Of a stretch of 7,524 bases of DNA, positions 1 to 5,401 are shown piece by piece. How positions within the stretch are numbered: the first letter of the stretch is position 1; each line of letters starts with the position of its first letter. A program made the translations under genes and the position numbers. Below the pieces are notes generated by a model. It was not told the DNA's origin. It was given only the letters and a program-made list of their open reading frames with translations, and made no database searches. The DNA is from Microbacteriaceae bacterium (GTDB lineage Bacteria > Actinomycetota > Actinomycetes > Actinomycetales > Microbacteriaceae): NCBI GenBank assembly GCA_003454135.1, contig DMKW01000276.1:1-7524 (forward strand). The letters run 5' to 3'.

Positions 1-163
1 CCGGCACACGCGGCGGGTCGACCCACACGGTGATCTTTCCACCCGAGTCCGTCTGGGTGCCTCCCGTGCTTGATCCGCCGTTGGAACAGCCCGATAGGGC
101 GAGTCCCGCAATGACGAGAGTCGCCACAGCCGTACTCGCCGACAAGAACCTCTTTGTCTTCAT
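1..163 (-). CDS. Sugar-binding lipoprotein of an ABC transporter (5' part only)
   Basis: Only the first 54 codons are present; the gene continues past the left edge of the window. The start ATG (163-161) follows a good ribosome binding site, AAGGAG at 174-169, with a 5-base spacer. The product has a lipoprotein signal peptide: a basic start (MKTKR), a hydrophobic stretch at about residues 11-24, and a lipobox L-S-G-C ending at Cys26, the expected lipidation site. A flexible Ser/Gly/Thr linker follows, then GKITVWVD at about 42-49, which looks like the first beta strand of family 1 extracellular solute-binding proteins. The inferred role is a membrane-anchored receptor passing a sugar to an ABC importer. 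It is the first gene after a promoter covered by two LacI-type boxes and lies beside L-fucose catabolic genes, so fucose or a fucose-containing sugar is the likely ligand. The ligand-binding domain is outside the window, so specificity cannot be read. Confidence 0.8.
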   Translation of the reverse strand, partial: MKTKRFLSASTAVATLVIAGLALSGCSNGGSSTGGTQTDSGGKITVWVDPPRVP

Positions 164-249
164 TGACACTCCTTGTGATGTTGAGGCGCCGACAGCACGC
201 CTTGGGGTAACTGTCGCGTGGTGCGTTGCGCGGATCCCGCCGCTCGTGC

Positions 250-261
250 TCAAACGTTATA
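250..261. promoter_or_regulatory. LacI-type operator, proximal imperfect box
   Basis: The sequence TCAAACGTTATA shares its first eight-base core, CAAACGTT, with the distal box at 279-290. It has the central CpG typical of LacI-family operators but loses symmetry in the right half. It covers the -10-like hexamer of the binding-protein promoter. Its centre is 29 bp from that of the distal box. Confidence 0.5.
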
Positions 262-283
262 CCAATTTTCGCGGTGCAGCAAA
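256..283 (-). promoter_or_regulatory. Candidate promoter of the binding-protein gene
   Basis: Reading the minus strand, a -10-like TATAAC lies at 261-256 (5 of 6 to TATAAT). A weak -35-like TTTGCT lies at 283-278, separated by 16 bases. The predicted transcript would start near 249 and carry a leader of about 86 bases before the ATG at 163. Both hexamers lie within or across the two CAAACGTT boxes listed separately, which supports a repressed promoter. A second -10-like TATAGT at 334-329 with a poor -35 is an alternative. Confidence 0.45.
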
Positions 284-290
284 CGTTTGA
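279..290. promoter_or_regulatory. LacI-type operator, distal perfect box
   Basis: Positions 280-289 read CAAACGTTTG, a perfect 10-bp palindrome with a central CpG. This is the general form bound by LacI-family repressors, whose hinge leucine inserts at the central CpG step. It overlaps the -35-like hexamer of the binding-protein promoter. The LacI-family protein at 6501-7517 is the obvious candidate binder, but this is inferred from gene proximity only. Confidence 0.55.
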
Positions 291-383
291 TCACTGTACT
301 TCCTGCTGGATCTCGCGAGCCTCATCGTACTATAGATCGGATGAATTGAGTCATAATTTAGGTCAAATCGAGACAAAGGGGGC

Positions 384-403
384 AAAATACCCTCGAACCG
401 AGG
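384..403 (-). terminator. Possible weak intrinsic terminator after the lactonase gene
   Basis: On the minus strand, beginning 12 bases after the lactonase stop codon, a short hairpin CCTCG-GTT-CGAGG (403-391) is followed by G and then TATTTT (389-384). The stem is only 5 bp, so the structure is weak. Its position just past the last gene of the operon and the T-rich tail favour a terminator. No other candidate was seen between this gene and the binding-protein promoter. Confidence 0.4.
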
Positions 404-415
404 CTAGTGATTGGA

Positions 416-1303
416 TTATTCGGTCGAGAGAGTGGATTGCGGACTCCGGTCGCGCGCGGAGAGGCCGTAGAACTCCGTGGCCGTGCCGGCGAGCACGCGG
501 TCGCGGTCGGCCGGGTCGAGCTCGTCGAACAACACGGAGAGGCCGTCCCACACCCGGTCGTACCCACCGGCGAGGAGTGAGATCGGCCAGTCTCCGCCGT
601 ACATGAGCCGATCGGTTCCAAAGGTGTCGCACGCGTGCAGGAAGAAGGGACGAACGCTCTCGGGCGTCCAGGCCGCGGCATCCGGCGTCGCCGAGTAGAG
701 TCCGCTCACCTTGGCGTAGACCATAGGGTTGCTCGCGGCTTCGGCGATGAGCCGCCACCACGGCTCGCGGGAGTCAAGCCCGATCGGCGGCTTGGCGAGG
801 TGGTCGATCACGATGCGCAGGTCCGGGTGTCTCTCGGAGATGATCGGAACGAGCTCGAGGTGCCGTGGCAGCACCGCCACGAAATCGAAGGTCACACCGG
901 CCCGCTCGAGCACCCCGAGACCGGCGTCGACCTCCGGCCGCAGCAGCCAATCCGGGTCGGCCCTGGTGTGAATGAGGTTGCGCACTCCGACGACAAGCGG
1001 ATTGCGGCGCAGCTCGGTGAGGTCGCGCTCGGCGTCGTCCGGACGGTCGAGGGGAACGAAGGCGACAATGGCCGCGATCTCCGGATTGGCCACGGCGACC
1101 TCGACCATGAGTTCGGTGTCTTCGGCATTGTCCGCCGATTGCACGAGCACCGTCGAGGTCACGCCGGCGCGTGCGAGCGACGGACGCAACTCGTCGAACC
1201 CGATCGCCCGGTCGATGGGGGCGAGCTCGGGCCCTAGCCAGTCGTAGGCCGCCCGCGCGGGGTCCCAGACATGCTGGTGTGCGTCAATGATTTCTCGAGC
1301 CAT
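416..1303 (-). CDS. Amidohydrolase-family sugar lactonase, probable L-fucono-1,5-lactonase
   Basis: This 295-residue TIM-barrel metal hydrolase belongs to the amidohydrolase group that includes L-fuconolactonase and L-rhamnonolactonase. Visible motifs are the N-terminal metal site D-A-H-Q-H-V-W-D (His9 and His11) with Y-D-W-L just after it, an arginine/histidine pair near 147-148 (L-P-R-H-L), I-D-H-L-A-K-P-P (His168), a lysine at about 198 (Y-A-K-V-S-G-L), and M-Y-G-G-D-W-P with the expected catalytic Asp238. The start is the ATG at 1303: it has a strong GGAGGAG at 1314-1308, and the protein then begins as the family does. The reading frame stays open upstream, but that extension is arginine- and cysteine-rich and overlaps the preceding gene. 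The inferred reaction is opening of L-fucono-1,5-lactone to L-fuconate in the cytoplasm, linking the aldo/keto reductase to FucD. It is the last gene of the three-gene operon, 37 bases after the RraA-like gene. Another deoxysugar lactone is possible as substrate. Confidence 0.85.
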   Translation of the reverse strand: MAREIIDAHQHVWDPARAAYDWLGPELAPIDRAIGFDELRPSLARAGVTSTVLVQSADNAEDTELMVEVAVANPEIAAIVAFVPLDRPDDAERDLTELRRNPLVVGVRNLIHTRADPDWLLRPEVDAGLGVLERAGVTFDFVAVLPRHLELVPIISERHPDLRIVIDHLAKPPIGLDSREPWWRLIAEAASNPMVYAKVSGLYSATPDAAAWTPESVRPFFLHACDTFGTDRLMYGGDWPISLLAGGYDRVWDGLSVLFDELDPADRDRVLAGTATEFYGLSARDRSPQSTLSTE

Positions 1304-1318
1304 CAGGCTCCTCCATTC

Positions 1319-1332
1319 CTCACGGGCGTGAG
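1319..1332 (-). other. Small intercistronic hairpin before the lactonase ribosome binding site
   Basis: CTCACG-GG-CGTGAG is a perfect 6-bp inverted repeat; as RNA it would fold as a 5-bp stem with a 4-base loop. It lies in the 37-base gap after the RraA-like stop codon, four bases upstream of the lactonase GGAGGAG. It has no T-run and so is not an intrinsic terminator. It might affect message stability or access to the ribosome binding site; short repeats like this also arise by chance. Confidence 0.25.
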
Positions 1333-1340
1333 CAGTGCGC

Positions 1341-2018
1341 TTACAACACCCGGTGCCTGTTCCAGACCTCGCGCAGCGAATCGCCGGCGAGCAGCTCGTG
1401 AAGCACGGTCGACTCGCGACTCGCCCTCTCCCGGGCGAGCGCAAGCACGCGCGTCTCACTCGATCGTGGCACGACGACTACTCCGTCATCATCCGCCATG
1501 ACGAGGTCTCCCGGCCGGATCACCACCCCCGCGACAGTCACGGCGCTGTTCGTCGCCACCACGCGCATGCGGCCGCGGTAGTCGATGGGACGTCGCGACC
1601 GGGAGAAGGCGGCAAAGCCGAGGCCGGCGATCTTGTCCGTGTCGCGAAGATTGCCGTCGGTGACGACGCCGACGGCACCTGCGCCGATCGCGGCCGCGCT
1701 GAAGAGCTCGCCCCAGAAGGCCGACTCGTTGCTCTCATCGGTGGCGATCACCACGATCTGGCCGGCTCCGATCGAATCTATGAAGTCGATTGCGTCCCGG
1801 TACGGGTCGTCGAGGTCGGCGTCGAGCGACGGGGCGAACTGCGCCGTCACGGCGCGTCCGAAGGCCCGCGATCCGGCGACGAGCGGTTCGAGTCGTCGCT
1901 GCAACACCTGCTCGCGCAGGCCGGTCGCGTCGAGAGAGTCGCTCAGGATCGCCGAGGTGAGCCGCTCGTCCCCGGGCTCCGGCACGAAGCCCCGCTCGCC
2001 GTTGTCAACGGATGACAT
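1341..2018 (-). CDS. RraA-family protein, candidate 2-keto-3-deoxy sugar acid aldolase
   Basis: This 225-residue protein has the RraA / 4-hydroxy-4-methyl-2-oxoglutarate aldolase fold. Family landmarks are W-G-E at 102-104 opening the helix that precedes V-V-T-D-G-N-L-R-D (118-126), and the late signature G-D-L-V-M-A-D-D-D-G-V-V-V-V-P (170-184). Arg125 and Asp126 match the Arg-Asp pair used by characterised HMG aldolases to bind pyruvate and metal. Many RraA homologues annotated as RNase E regulators keep the fold, but the preserved catalytic pair favours an enzyme here. The ATG at 2018 overlaps the preceding gene by 14 bases and has only a weak GGCGGTGG close upstream, so translation is probably coupled. 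A GTG at 2024 is a less likely start. Between a sugar-acid dehydratase-like gene and a lactonase, the inferred job is metal-dependent cleavage of a 2-keto-3-deoxy acid to pyruvate plus an aldehyde (lactaldehyde if the substrate derives from fucose). The family call is firm; the substrate is a guess. Confidence 0.8.
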   Translation of the reverse strand: MSSVDNGERGFVPEPGDERLTSAILSDSLDATGLREQVLQRRLEPLVAGSRAFGRAVTAQFAPSLDADLDDPYRDAIDFIDSIGAGQIVVIATDESNESAFWGELFSAAAIGAGAVGVVTDGNLRDTDKIAGLGFAAFSRSRRPIDYRGRMRVVATNSAVTVAGVVIRPGDLVMADDDGVVVVPRSSETRVLALARERASRESTVLHELLAGDSLREVWNRHRVL

Positions 2019-3183
2019 GGCCACCGCCAGCGACGAAGACGAATTCGCGTTCGAGCTCGGGCGTGAGCGCTATGCCGAGGCCCGGCGACGCCGGCGCGTG
2101 GATGGCCCCGTGCTCGAACCGCACCGGGTCGACGAGGAGAGCGTCCCGCAGCGGATTGGGGAGCGTGCAGAACTCGAAGAGCTCGACGTGGGGCTCGGCG
2201 AGCACGGTGTGCAGGTTGGCCGAGAAGGTGACGCCGCTCCCCCACACGTGCGGCACGCACGCGAGCCCGGCCGAGTGGGCGAGGTCGGCCACGCGGGAAA
2301 AGGCCCGGGGACCACCGACGAAGCTGACGTCCGGCTGGGCGATGTCGATGCCTCCAGCGGCGATGAGCTCGGCGAACTCGCGCACCGTGCCGCTCGACTC
2401 GACTCCCGAGATGGGCACGGAGAGCGCGCCGCGCACGCGCGCGAAGCCCCGAAGATCGTCCGCCTGGCAAGGTTCCTCGAACCATCGGGCGCCGAGTCGC
2501 GCGGCGACCTCTCCCACACGAATGGCGTCGTCGACCGCCCACGGCGACGAGGCGCATGCCTGAACGGCGTCGATGACGAACCGGGTGCCGGCCGGCAGCC
2601 GGGACACGACGTGTTCGAGGAGCGCGATGGTCGTGTCAGGGTCACGCATGGCGCGGAACTTGACCGTGCCGAACCCGGTCGCGACCTGCGCGGATGCCCA
2701 CTCGGCGATCTCGTCGAAGGTCGTGCCGAGTCCCCCGCTCGCGTATGCCTCGATGGTCGAGCGCCGGGCGCCACCGAGCAGGTCGTACGCCGGCACGCCG
2801 TTTCGCTTGCCGACGGCGTCGAGGCACGCGGTCTCGATCGCGCCGGCGACCCCGCCCAGAATCCCGCCCCGCGACCAGAACGCGGTGTACGCCCTCAGGT
2901 GATCGGCGACCTCGAGAGGATGCCCGAAGTCGTGATCGAGGAGGTACGGGGCGAACGCCTCGACGATGCCCGGCACGGCGACCGCCGCCATGATTCCGGC
3001 GCCGGCCTCGCCAACCCCCGTCGTGCCGTCGGAGAGCGTGGCCTCGACGAGCGCGGCATCCCACGAGACGATCGTGCCGCCGACCCACGTCAGTTCGTCG
3101 CCCGGCGCGTAGCGAGCCGAGAGCAGCACTGGCCGCACGCCCACCACGCTGAATGAGGTCTCGGCGGCTGGGGATTCGTTCAT
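2005..3183 (-). CDS. Enolase-superfamily (mandelate racemase/muconate lactonizing group) enzyme, substrate unknown
   Basis: This 392-residue protein has an N-terminal capping domain (about 12-135) and a barrel domain. Active-site positions readable in the barrel are V-K-F-R (Lys175, Arg177) at the end of strand two, I-D-A (Asp205), W-F-E-E-P (Glu236) and S-G-V-E-S (Glu262) as probable magnesium ligands, and the Asp285/His312 pair (Q-P-D and P-H-V-W-G-S-G) typical of the mandelate racemase subgroup. It should remove a proton next to a carboxylate, as in sugar-acid dehydration or lactone cycloisomerisation. The P-H-V-W-G and N-P-L-R-D stretches recall galactarolactone cycloisomerase-like members, from memory only. 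Oddities are KxR instead of KxK, Asp-Ala-Val instead of Asp-Ala-Asn, and about five extra residues (around 210-214) between the first two metal ligands. The ATG at 3183 follows GAGGA at 3195-3191 with a 7-base spacer. It is the first gene of its operon, divergent from the GntR gene. It is clearly different from FucD and is not a second copy. Confidence 0.85.
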   Translation of the reverse strand: MNESPAAETSFSVVGVRPVLLSARYAPGDELTWVGGTIVSWDAALVEATLSDGTTGVGEAGAGIMAAVAVPGIVEAFAPYLLDHDFGHPLEVADHLRAYTAFWSRGGILGGVAGAIETACLDAVGKRNGVPAYDLLGGARRSTIEAYASGGLGTTFDEIAEWASAQVATGFGTVKFRAMRDPDTTIALLEHVVSRLPAGTRFVIDAVQACASSPWAVDDAIRVGEVAARLGARWFEEPCQADDLRGFARVRGALSVPISGVESSGTVREFAELIAAGGIDIAQPDVSFVGGPRAFSRVADLAHSAGLACVPHVWGSGVTFSANLHTVLAEPHVELFEFCTLPNPLRDALLVDPVRFEHGAIHAPASPGLGIALTPELEREFVFVAGGGHVIR

Positions 3184-3214
3184 CGCACTGTCCTCGTCAT
3201 TGAGCTGGGCCTGT

Positions 3215-3239
3215 CATCGGATCACGATTTCATCCGATG
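3215..3239. promoter_or_regulatory. Inverted repeat upstream of the enolase-superfamily gene, candidate operator
   Basis: CATCGGAT (3215-3222) and ATCCGATG (3232-3239) form a perfect 8-bp inverted repeat around a 9-base AT-rich centre. It starts 32 bases upstream of the ATG at 3183 and lies in the divergent region shared with the GntR gene. The half-site spacing of about one and a half helical turns suits a dimeric DNA-binding protein. A related half-site, GATCGGATG, occurs at 335-343 upstream of the binding-protein gene, without a partner. As RNA it would form a leader hairpin with no T-run. The binder is unknown; the adjacent GntR-type regulator is a natural guess. Confidence 0.45.
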
Positions 3240-3347
3240 TATGGAGTTAGAGAGTTAAACCGTAGCCGTTCTTGGTCTCTTCGTGCCATATTGATCAGAT
3301 GATTAAGCGTCATGACCGCTCCTCCTCGAGCCCGAGTGGGTCCGCCG

Positions 3348-3360
3348 TAGAATGTGCCCA
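3348..3360 (+). promoter_or_regulatory. Promoter giving a leaderless GntR transcript
   Basis: TAGAAT at 3348-3353 matches TATAAT at five of six positions. Its last T is seven bases before the A of ATG 3360, so the expected transcription start is the start codon itself. No Shine-Dalgarno sequence precedes the ATG at a normal distance. This arrangement is common in actinobacteria. The -35 region is poor; TCGAGC at 3326-3331, 16 bases upstream, is the best match. The rest of the divergent gap (3184-3347) holds the repeat at 3215-3239 and no convincing promoter for the leftward operon. Confidence 0.55.
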
Positions 3361-4121
3361 TGAGTACCGCTGCGCCTGACACCGAGCCGGATGTCGCGCA
3401 CACCGCGACCGGAGGCTCCCAGACCGACGTCGTCTTGCAGGGCGTCAAGCGCATGATCACGAGCGGCCAACTGGGCCCTGGCTCGCGCCTGCCGATCGAG
3501 AAAGACCTCGCGGTGTCGCTCGGAGTCTCGCGCGGATCGCTGCGCGAGGGCGTTCGCGCCCTGTGCATCATGGGCGTGCTCGAAACCCGCCAGGGCGACG
3601 GCACCTACGTGACGTCGCTCGACTCCAAGCTCCTGCTCGCCCCCATGGGGTTCATGGTCGACCTGCAGACCCCGGAGCACCGGCACGACCTGCACGGCGT
3701 GCGCCGTGTGCTCGAGTCCGAGGCGGCATCGCGCGCCGCGCTCTACATCTCCGACGAGCAGCTGGCGAAGGCCGCCGAGACCCTTGCCGCCGTCGAGCCG
3801 CTCGTGCTCGCCGAGAAGATCACCGACCACGAAGCCATCATGGAAGCCGACGTCGCCTTCCACCGGATCGTCGCGGAGGCCGCGGACAACGCGGCACTCG
3901 CCGCGCTCATTGACGCGCTCGCCAACCGCACGATGCGGGCCAGGATCTGGCTCGGCCTGCACCGGCAGGGGCAGGTGCTCACCGCCCACAGGGAGCACCT
4001 CGCCATTCTGCACGCCCTCGAGGCCAGGCAGCCCGATCGCGCGCGGCTGCTCATGGGCCACCACCTCCTCGTGGTGGAGGATTCCATTCAGGATCAGCCG
4101 GTGATCGACGAGGACCAATAG
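3360..4121 (+). CDS. GntR/FadR-family transcriptional regulator with FCD ligand domain
   Basis: This 253-residue DNA-binding regulator has an N-terminal winged helix (about 22-85), including L-P-I-E-K-D-L-A, the recognition segment G-V-S-R-G-S-L-R-E-G-V-R-A-L, and the wing G-D-G-T-Y-V. The all-helical FCD domain follows (about 105-240). Asp164, His168, His213 and His235 sit where FCD proteins of the FadR type coordinate a metal that helps bind a carboxylate effector, which suits sensing of a sugar acid or keto-deoxy acid. The ATG at 3360 is chosen over the in-frame GTG at 3354 because a -10-like box ends at 3353 and predicts transcription starting at 3360. It is the only complete gene on the plus strand: divergent from the enolase-superfamily operon and convergent with fucD, which it overlaps by 28 bases. 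It probably controls itself and one or both flanking operons. It most likely represses and is released by a pathway intermediate such as L-fuconate, but the effector is not visible in sequence. Confidence 0.88.
   Translation: MSTAAPDTEPDVAHTATGGSQTDVVLQGVKRMITSGQLGPGSRLPIEKDLAVSLGVSRGSLREGVRALCIMGVLETRQGDGTYVTSLDSKLLLAPMGFMVDLQTPEHRHDLHGVRRVLESEAASRAALYISDEQLAKAAETLAAVEPLVLAEKITDHEAIMEADVAFHRIVAEAADNAALAALIDALANRTMRARIWLGLHRQGQVLTAHREHLAILHALEARQPDRARLLMGHHLLVVEDSIQDQPVIDEDQ
4058..4077. other. Hairpin at the convergent 3' ends, possible transcription-slowing element
   Basis: CCACCAC-CTCCTC-GTGGTGG is a perfect 7-bp inverted repeat with a 6-base loop. It lies inside the last codons of the GntR gene and 16 bases past the fucD stop codon in the other direction. 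No T-run follows on either strand, so it is not a classic intrinsic terminator. Since the two genes leave no intergenic space, it is the best candidate structure for ending or pausing either transcript. It also encodes a His-His-Leu-Leu-Val-Val stretch of the regulator, so part of the symmetry may be coincidental. Confidence 0.3.
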
Positions 4122-5401
4122 CCACCGTTCGGAAAGCTGAACTCGGCGACGGACGACTCGAACATCTCTGCGCTGTAGCCGGGGGCGGTCGGAAGCAGGT
4201 ACGCGCCGTTTTCGACGACGCACGGCTCGACGAAGTGCTCGTGCAAGTGGTCGACGAATTCGGTGACGCGGCCGTCGAGGCTGCCGGAGACGGCGACGTA
4301 GTCGAAGATCGACAGGTGCTGCACGAGCTCGCACAGCCCGACCCCGCCGGCGTGCGGGCAGACCGGAACACCGAACTTCTTCGCCATGAAGTACACGGCA
4401 AGAATCTCGTTGACGCTGCCGAGCCGCGCCGAGTCGAGCTGGCAGTAGTCGATCGCCTCGGCCTGGAACATCTGCTTGAAGAGCACGCGGTTCATGCCGT
4501 GCTCGCCGGTGGCGACGCCGATCGGCGACACCGCCTTGCGGATCGCGGCGTGACCGAGCACGTCGTCCGGGCTCGTCGGCTCCTCGATCCAGAGCGGCTT
4601 GAACTCGGCGAGCTCGCCGATCCACTCGATCGCCTCCGGCACGTCCCAGACCTGGTTCGCGTCGATCATGAGGTTGGCGTCCCAGCCGATCACCTCGCGA
4701 GCGATGGCGAGGCGTCGGTAGTCGTCCGCGCGATTGGCGCCGACCTTGAGCTTGACGTGGCGGTAGCCCTCATCCACGGCCTCCCGAAGAAGGCGGCGGA
4801 GCTTTTCGTCGCTGTAGCCGAGCCAGCCGGCGCTCGTGGTGTAGCAGGGGTAGCCGGATTCGGCGAGCTCGGCGATGCGGTCACCGCGCGTCGGCGCTAG
4901 CTCGGTGAGCATCGCGATGGCCTCGTCGCGCGTGATCGCGTCCGAGAGGTACCTGAGGTCGGCCGCGTCCACGAGCTGCTCAGGCGTCATGTCGACGAGC
5001 AGCCGCCACAGCGGCTTGCCGGCGACCCGGGCCGCGAGATCCCACATCGCGTTCATCACCGCCGCGAGGGCGAGGTGCACGACGCCCTTCTCCGGCCCGA
5101 GCCAGCGCAACTGCGAGTCGCCCTGGAGCTCCCGGTAAACGGCCCCGAGGTCCGCCACCGAGTGCTCGACGGACTTGCCGACGAGAGGGATTCCGCGCTG
5201 GCGGGCCGCTTCGACGCAGAGGTCGTTGCCCCGCCCGATCGTAAACGTGAATCCGTAGCCCTTGAGCTCCGGATCGTCGGTGTGGATCACGACGTAAGCG
5301 GCGGAGTAGTCGCCGTCCTTGTTCATCGCATCCGAGCCGTCCATGCTCAGGGAGGTGGGAAACCGCACGTCGTGCGTGGTCACTGCGGTGATGGTGGTCA
5401 T
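4094..5401 (-). CDS. fucD: L-fuconate dehydratase
   Basis: This 435-residue mandelate racemase-subgroup member of the enolase superfamily converts L-fuconate to 2-keto-3-deoxy-L-fuconate. The length and several stretches are characteristic of FucD and its ENOSF1-like relatives: D-V-R-F-P-T-S-L-S-M-D-G-S-D-A-M-N near residues 11-27 (substrate-facing loop of the capping domain), Y-T-T-S-A-G-W-L-G-Y at 187-196, and the C-terminal P-G-Y-S-A-E-M. The catalytic set is complete: Lys217 and Lys219 in V-K-L-K-V-G, magnesium ligands Asp247, Glu273 and Glu300, and the His350/Asp323 pair. These fall within one residue of their numbering, as remembered, in the characterised Xanthomonas enzyme. The start ATG overlaps the aldo/keto reductase stop as ATGA, with AGGAAG at 5413-5408 six bases upstream, so the two are translationally coupled. 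Its 3' end overlaps the convergent regulator gene by 28 bases. This is the best-supported function in the window and anchors the fucose reading of the cluster. Confidence 0.95.
   Translation of the reverse strand: MTTITAVTTHDVRFPTSLSMDGSDAMNKDGDYSAAYVVIHTDDPELKGYGFTFTIGRGNDLCVEAARQRGIPLVGKSVEHSVADLGAVYRELQGDSQLRWLGPEKGVVHLALAAVMNAMWDLAARVAGKPLWRLLVDMTPEQLVDAADLRYLSDAITRDEAIAMLTELAPTRGDRIAELAESGYPCYTTSAGWLGYSDEKLRRLLREAVDEGYRHVKLKVGANRADDYRRLAIAREVIGWDANLMIDANQVWDVPEAIEWIGELAEFKPLWIEEPTSPDDVLGHAAIRKAVSPIGVATGEHGMNRVLFKQMFQAEAIDYCQLDSARLGSVNEILAVYFMAKKFGVPVCPHAGGVGLCELVQHLSIFDYVAVSGSLDGRVTEFVDHLHEHFVEPCVVENGAYLLPTAPGYSAEMFESSVAEFSFPNGGYWSSSITG

Noticed and set aside
30..290. An 86-codon plus-strand open frame at the left edge
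   Set aside because: It runs opposite the lipoprotein gene start and through its promoter. The minus-strand reading gives a clear signal peptide, lipobox and ribosome binding site.
1304..1459. An upstream extension of the lactonase frame to a start at 1459
   Set aside because: The extra 52 residues look like translated antisense-type sequence and overlap the end of the RraA-like gene. A strong GGAGGAG marks the ATG at 1303.
2019..2024. GTG at 2024 as the start of the RraA-like gene
   Set aside because: It lacks a ribosome binding site and only adds two residues; the ATG at 2018 is preferred, though neither has a strong site.
1585..3156. A 523-codon open frame on the plus strand opposite the RraA-like and enolase-superfamily genes
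   Set aside because: It is antisense to two genes with intact catalytic motifs. Its translation is rich in Arg, Gly and Asp without recognisable domains, and long antisense frames are expected at this GC content.
3303..4625. A 440-codon open frame on the minus strand across the regulator gene and the end of fucD
   Set aside because: It overlaps two well-supported genes, and its product is a low-complexity Arg/His-rich chain with no family motif.
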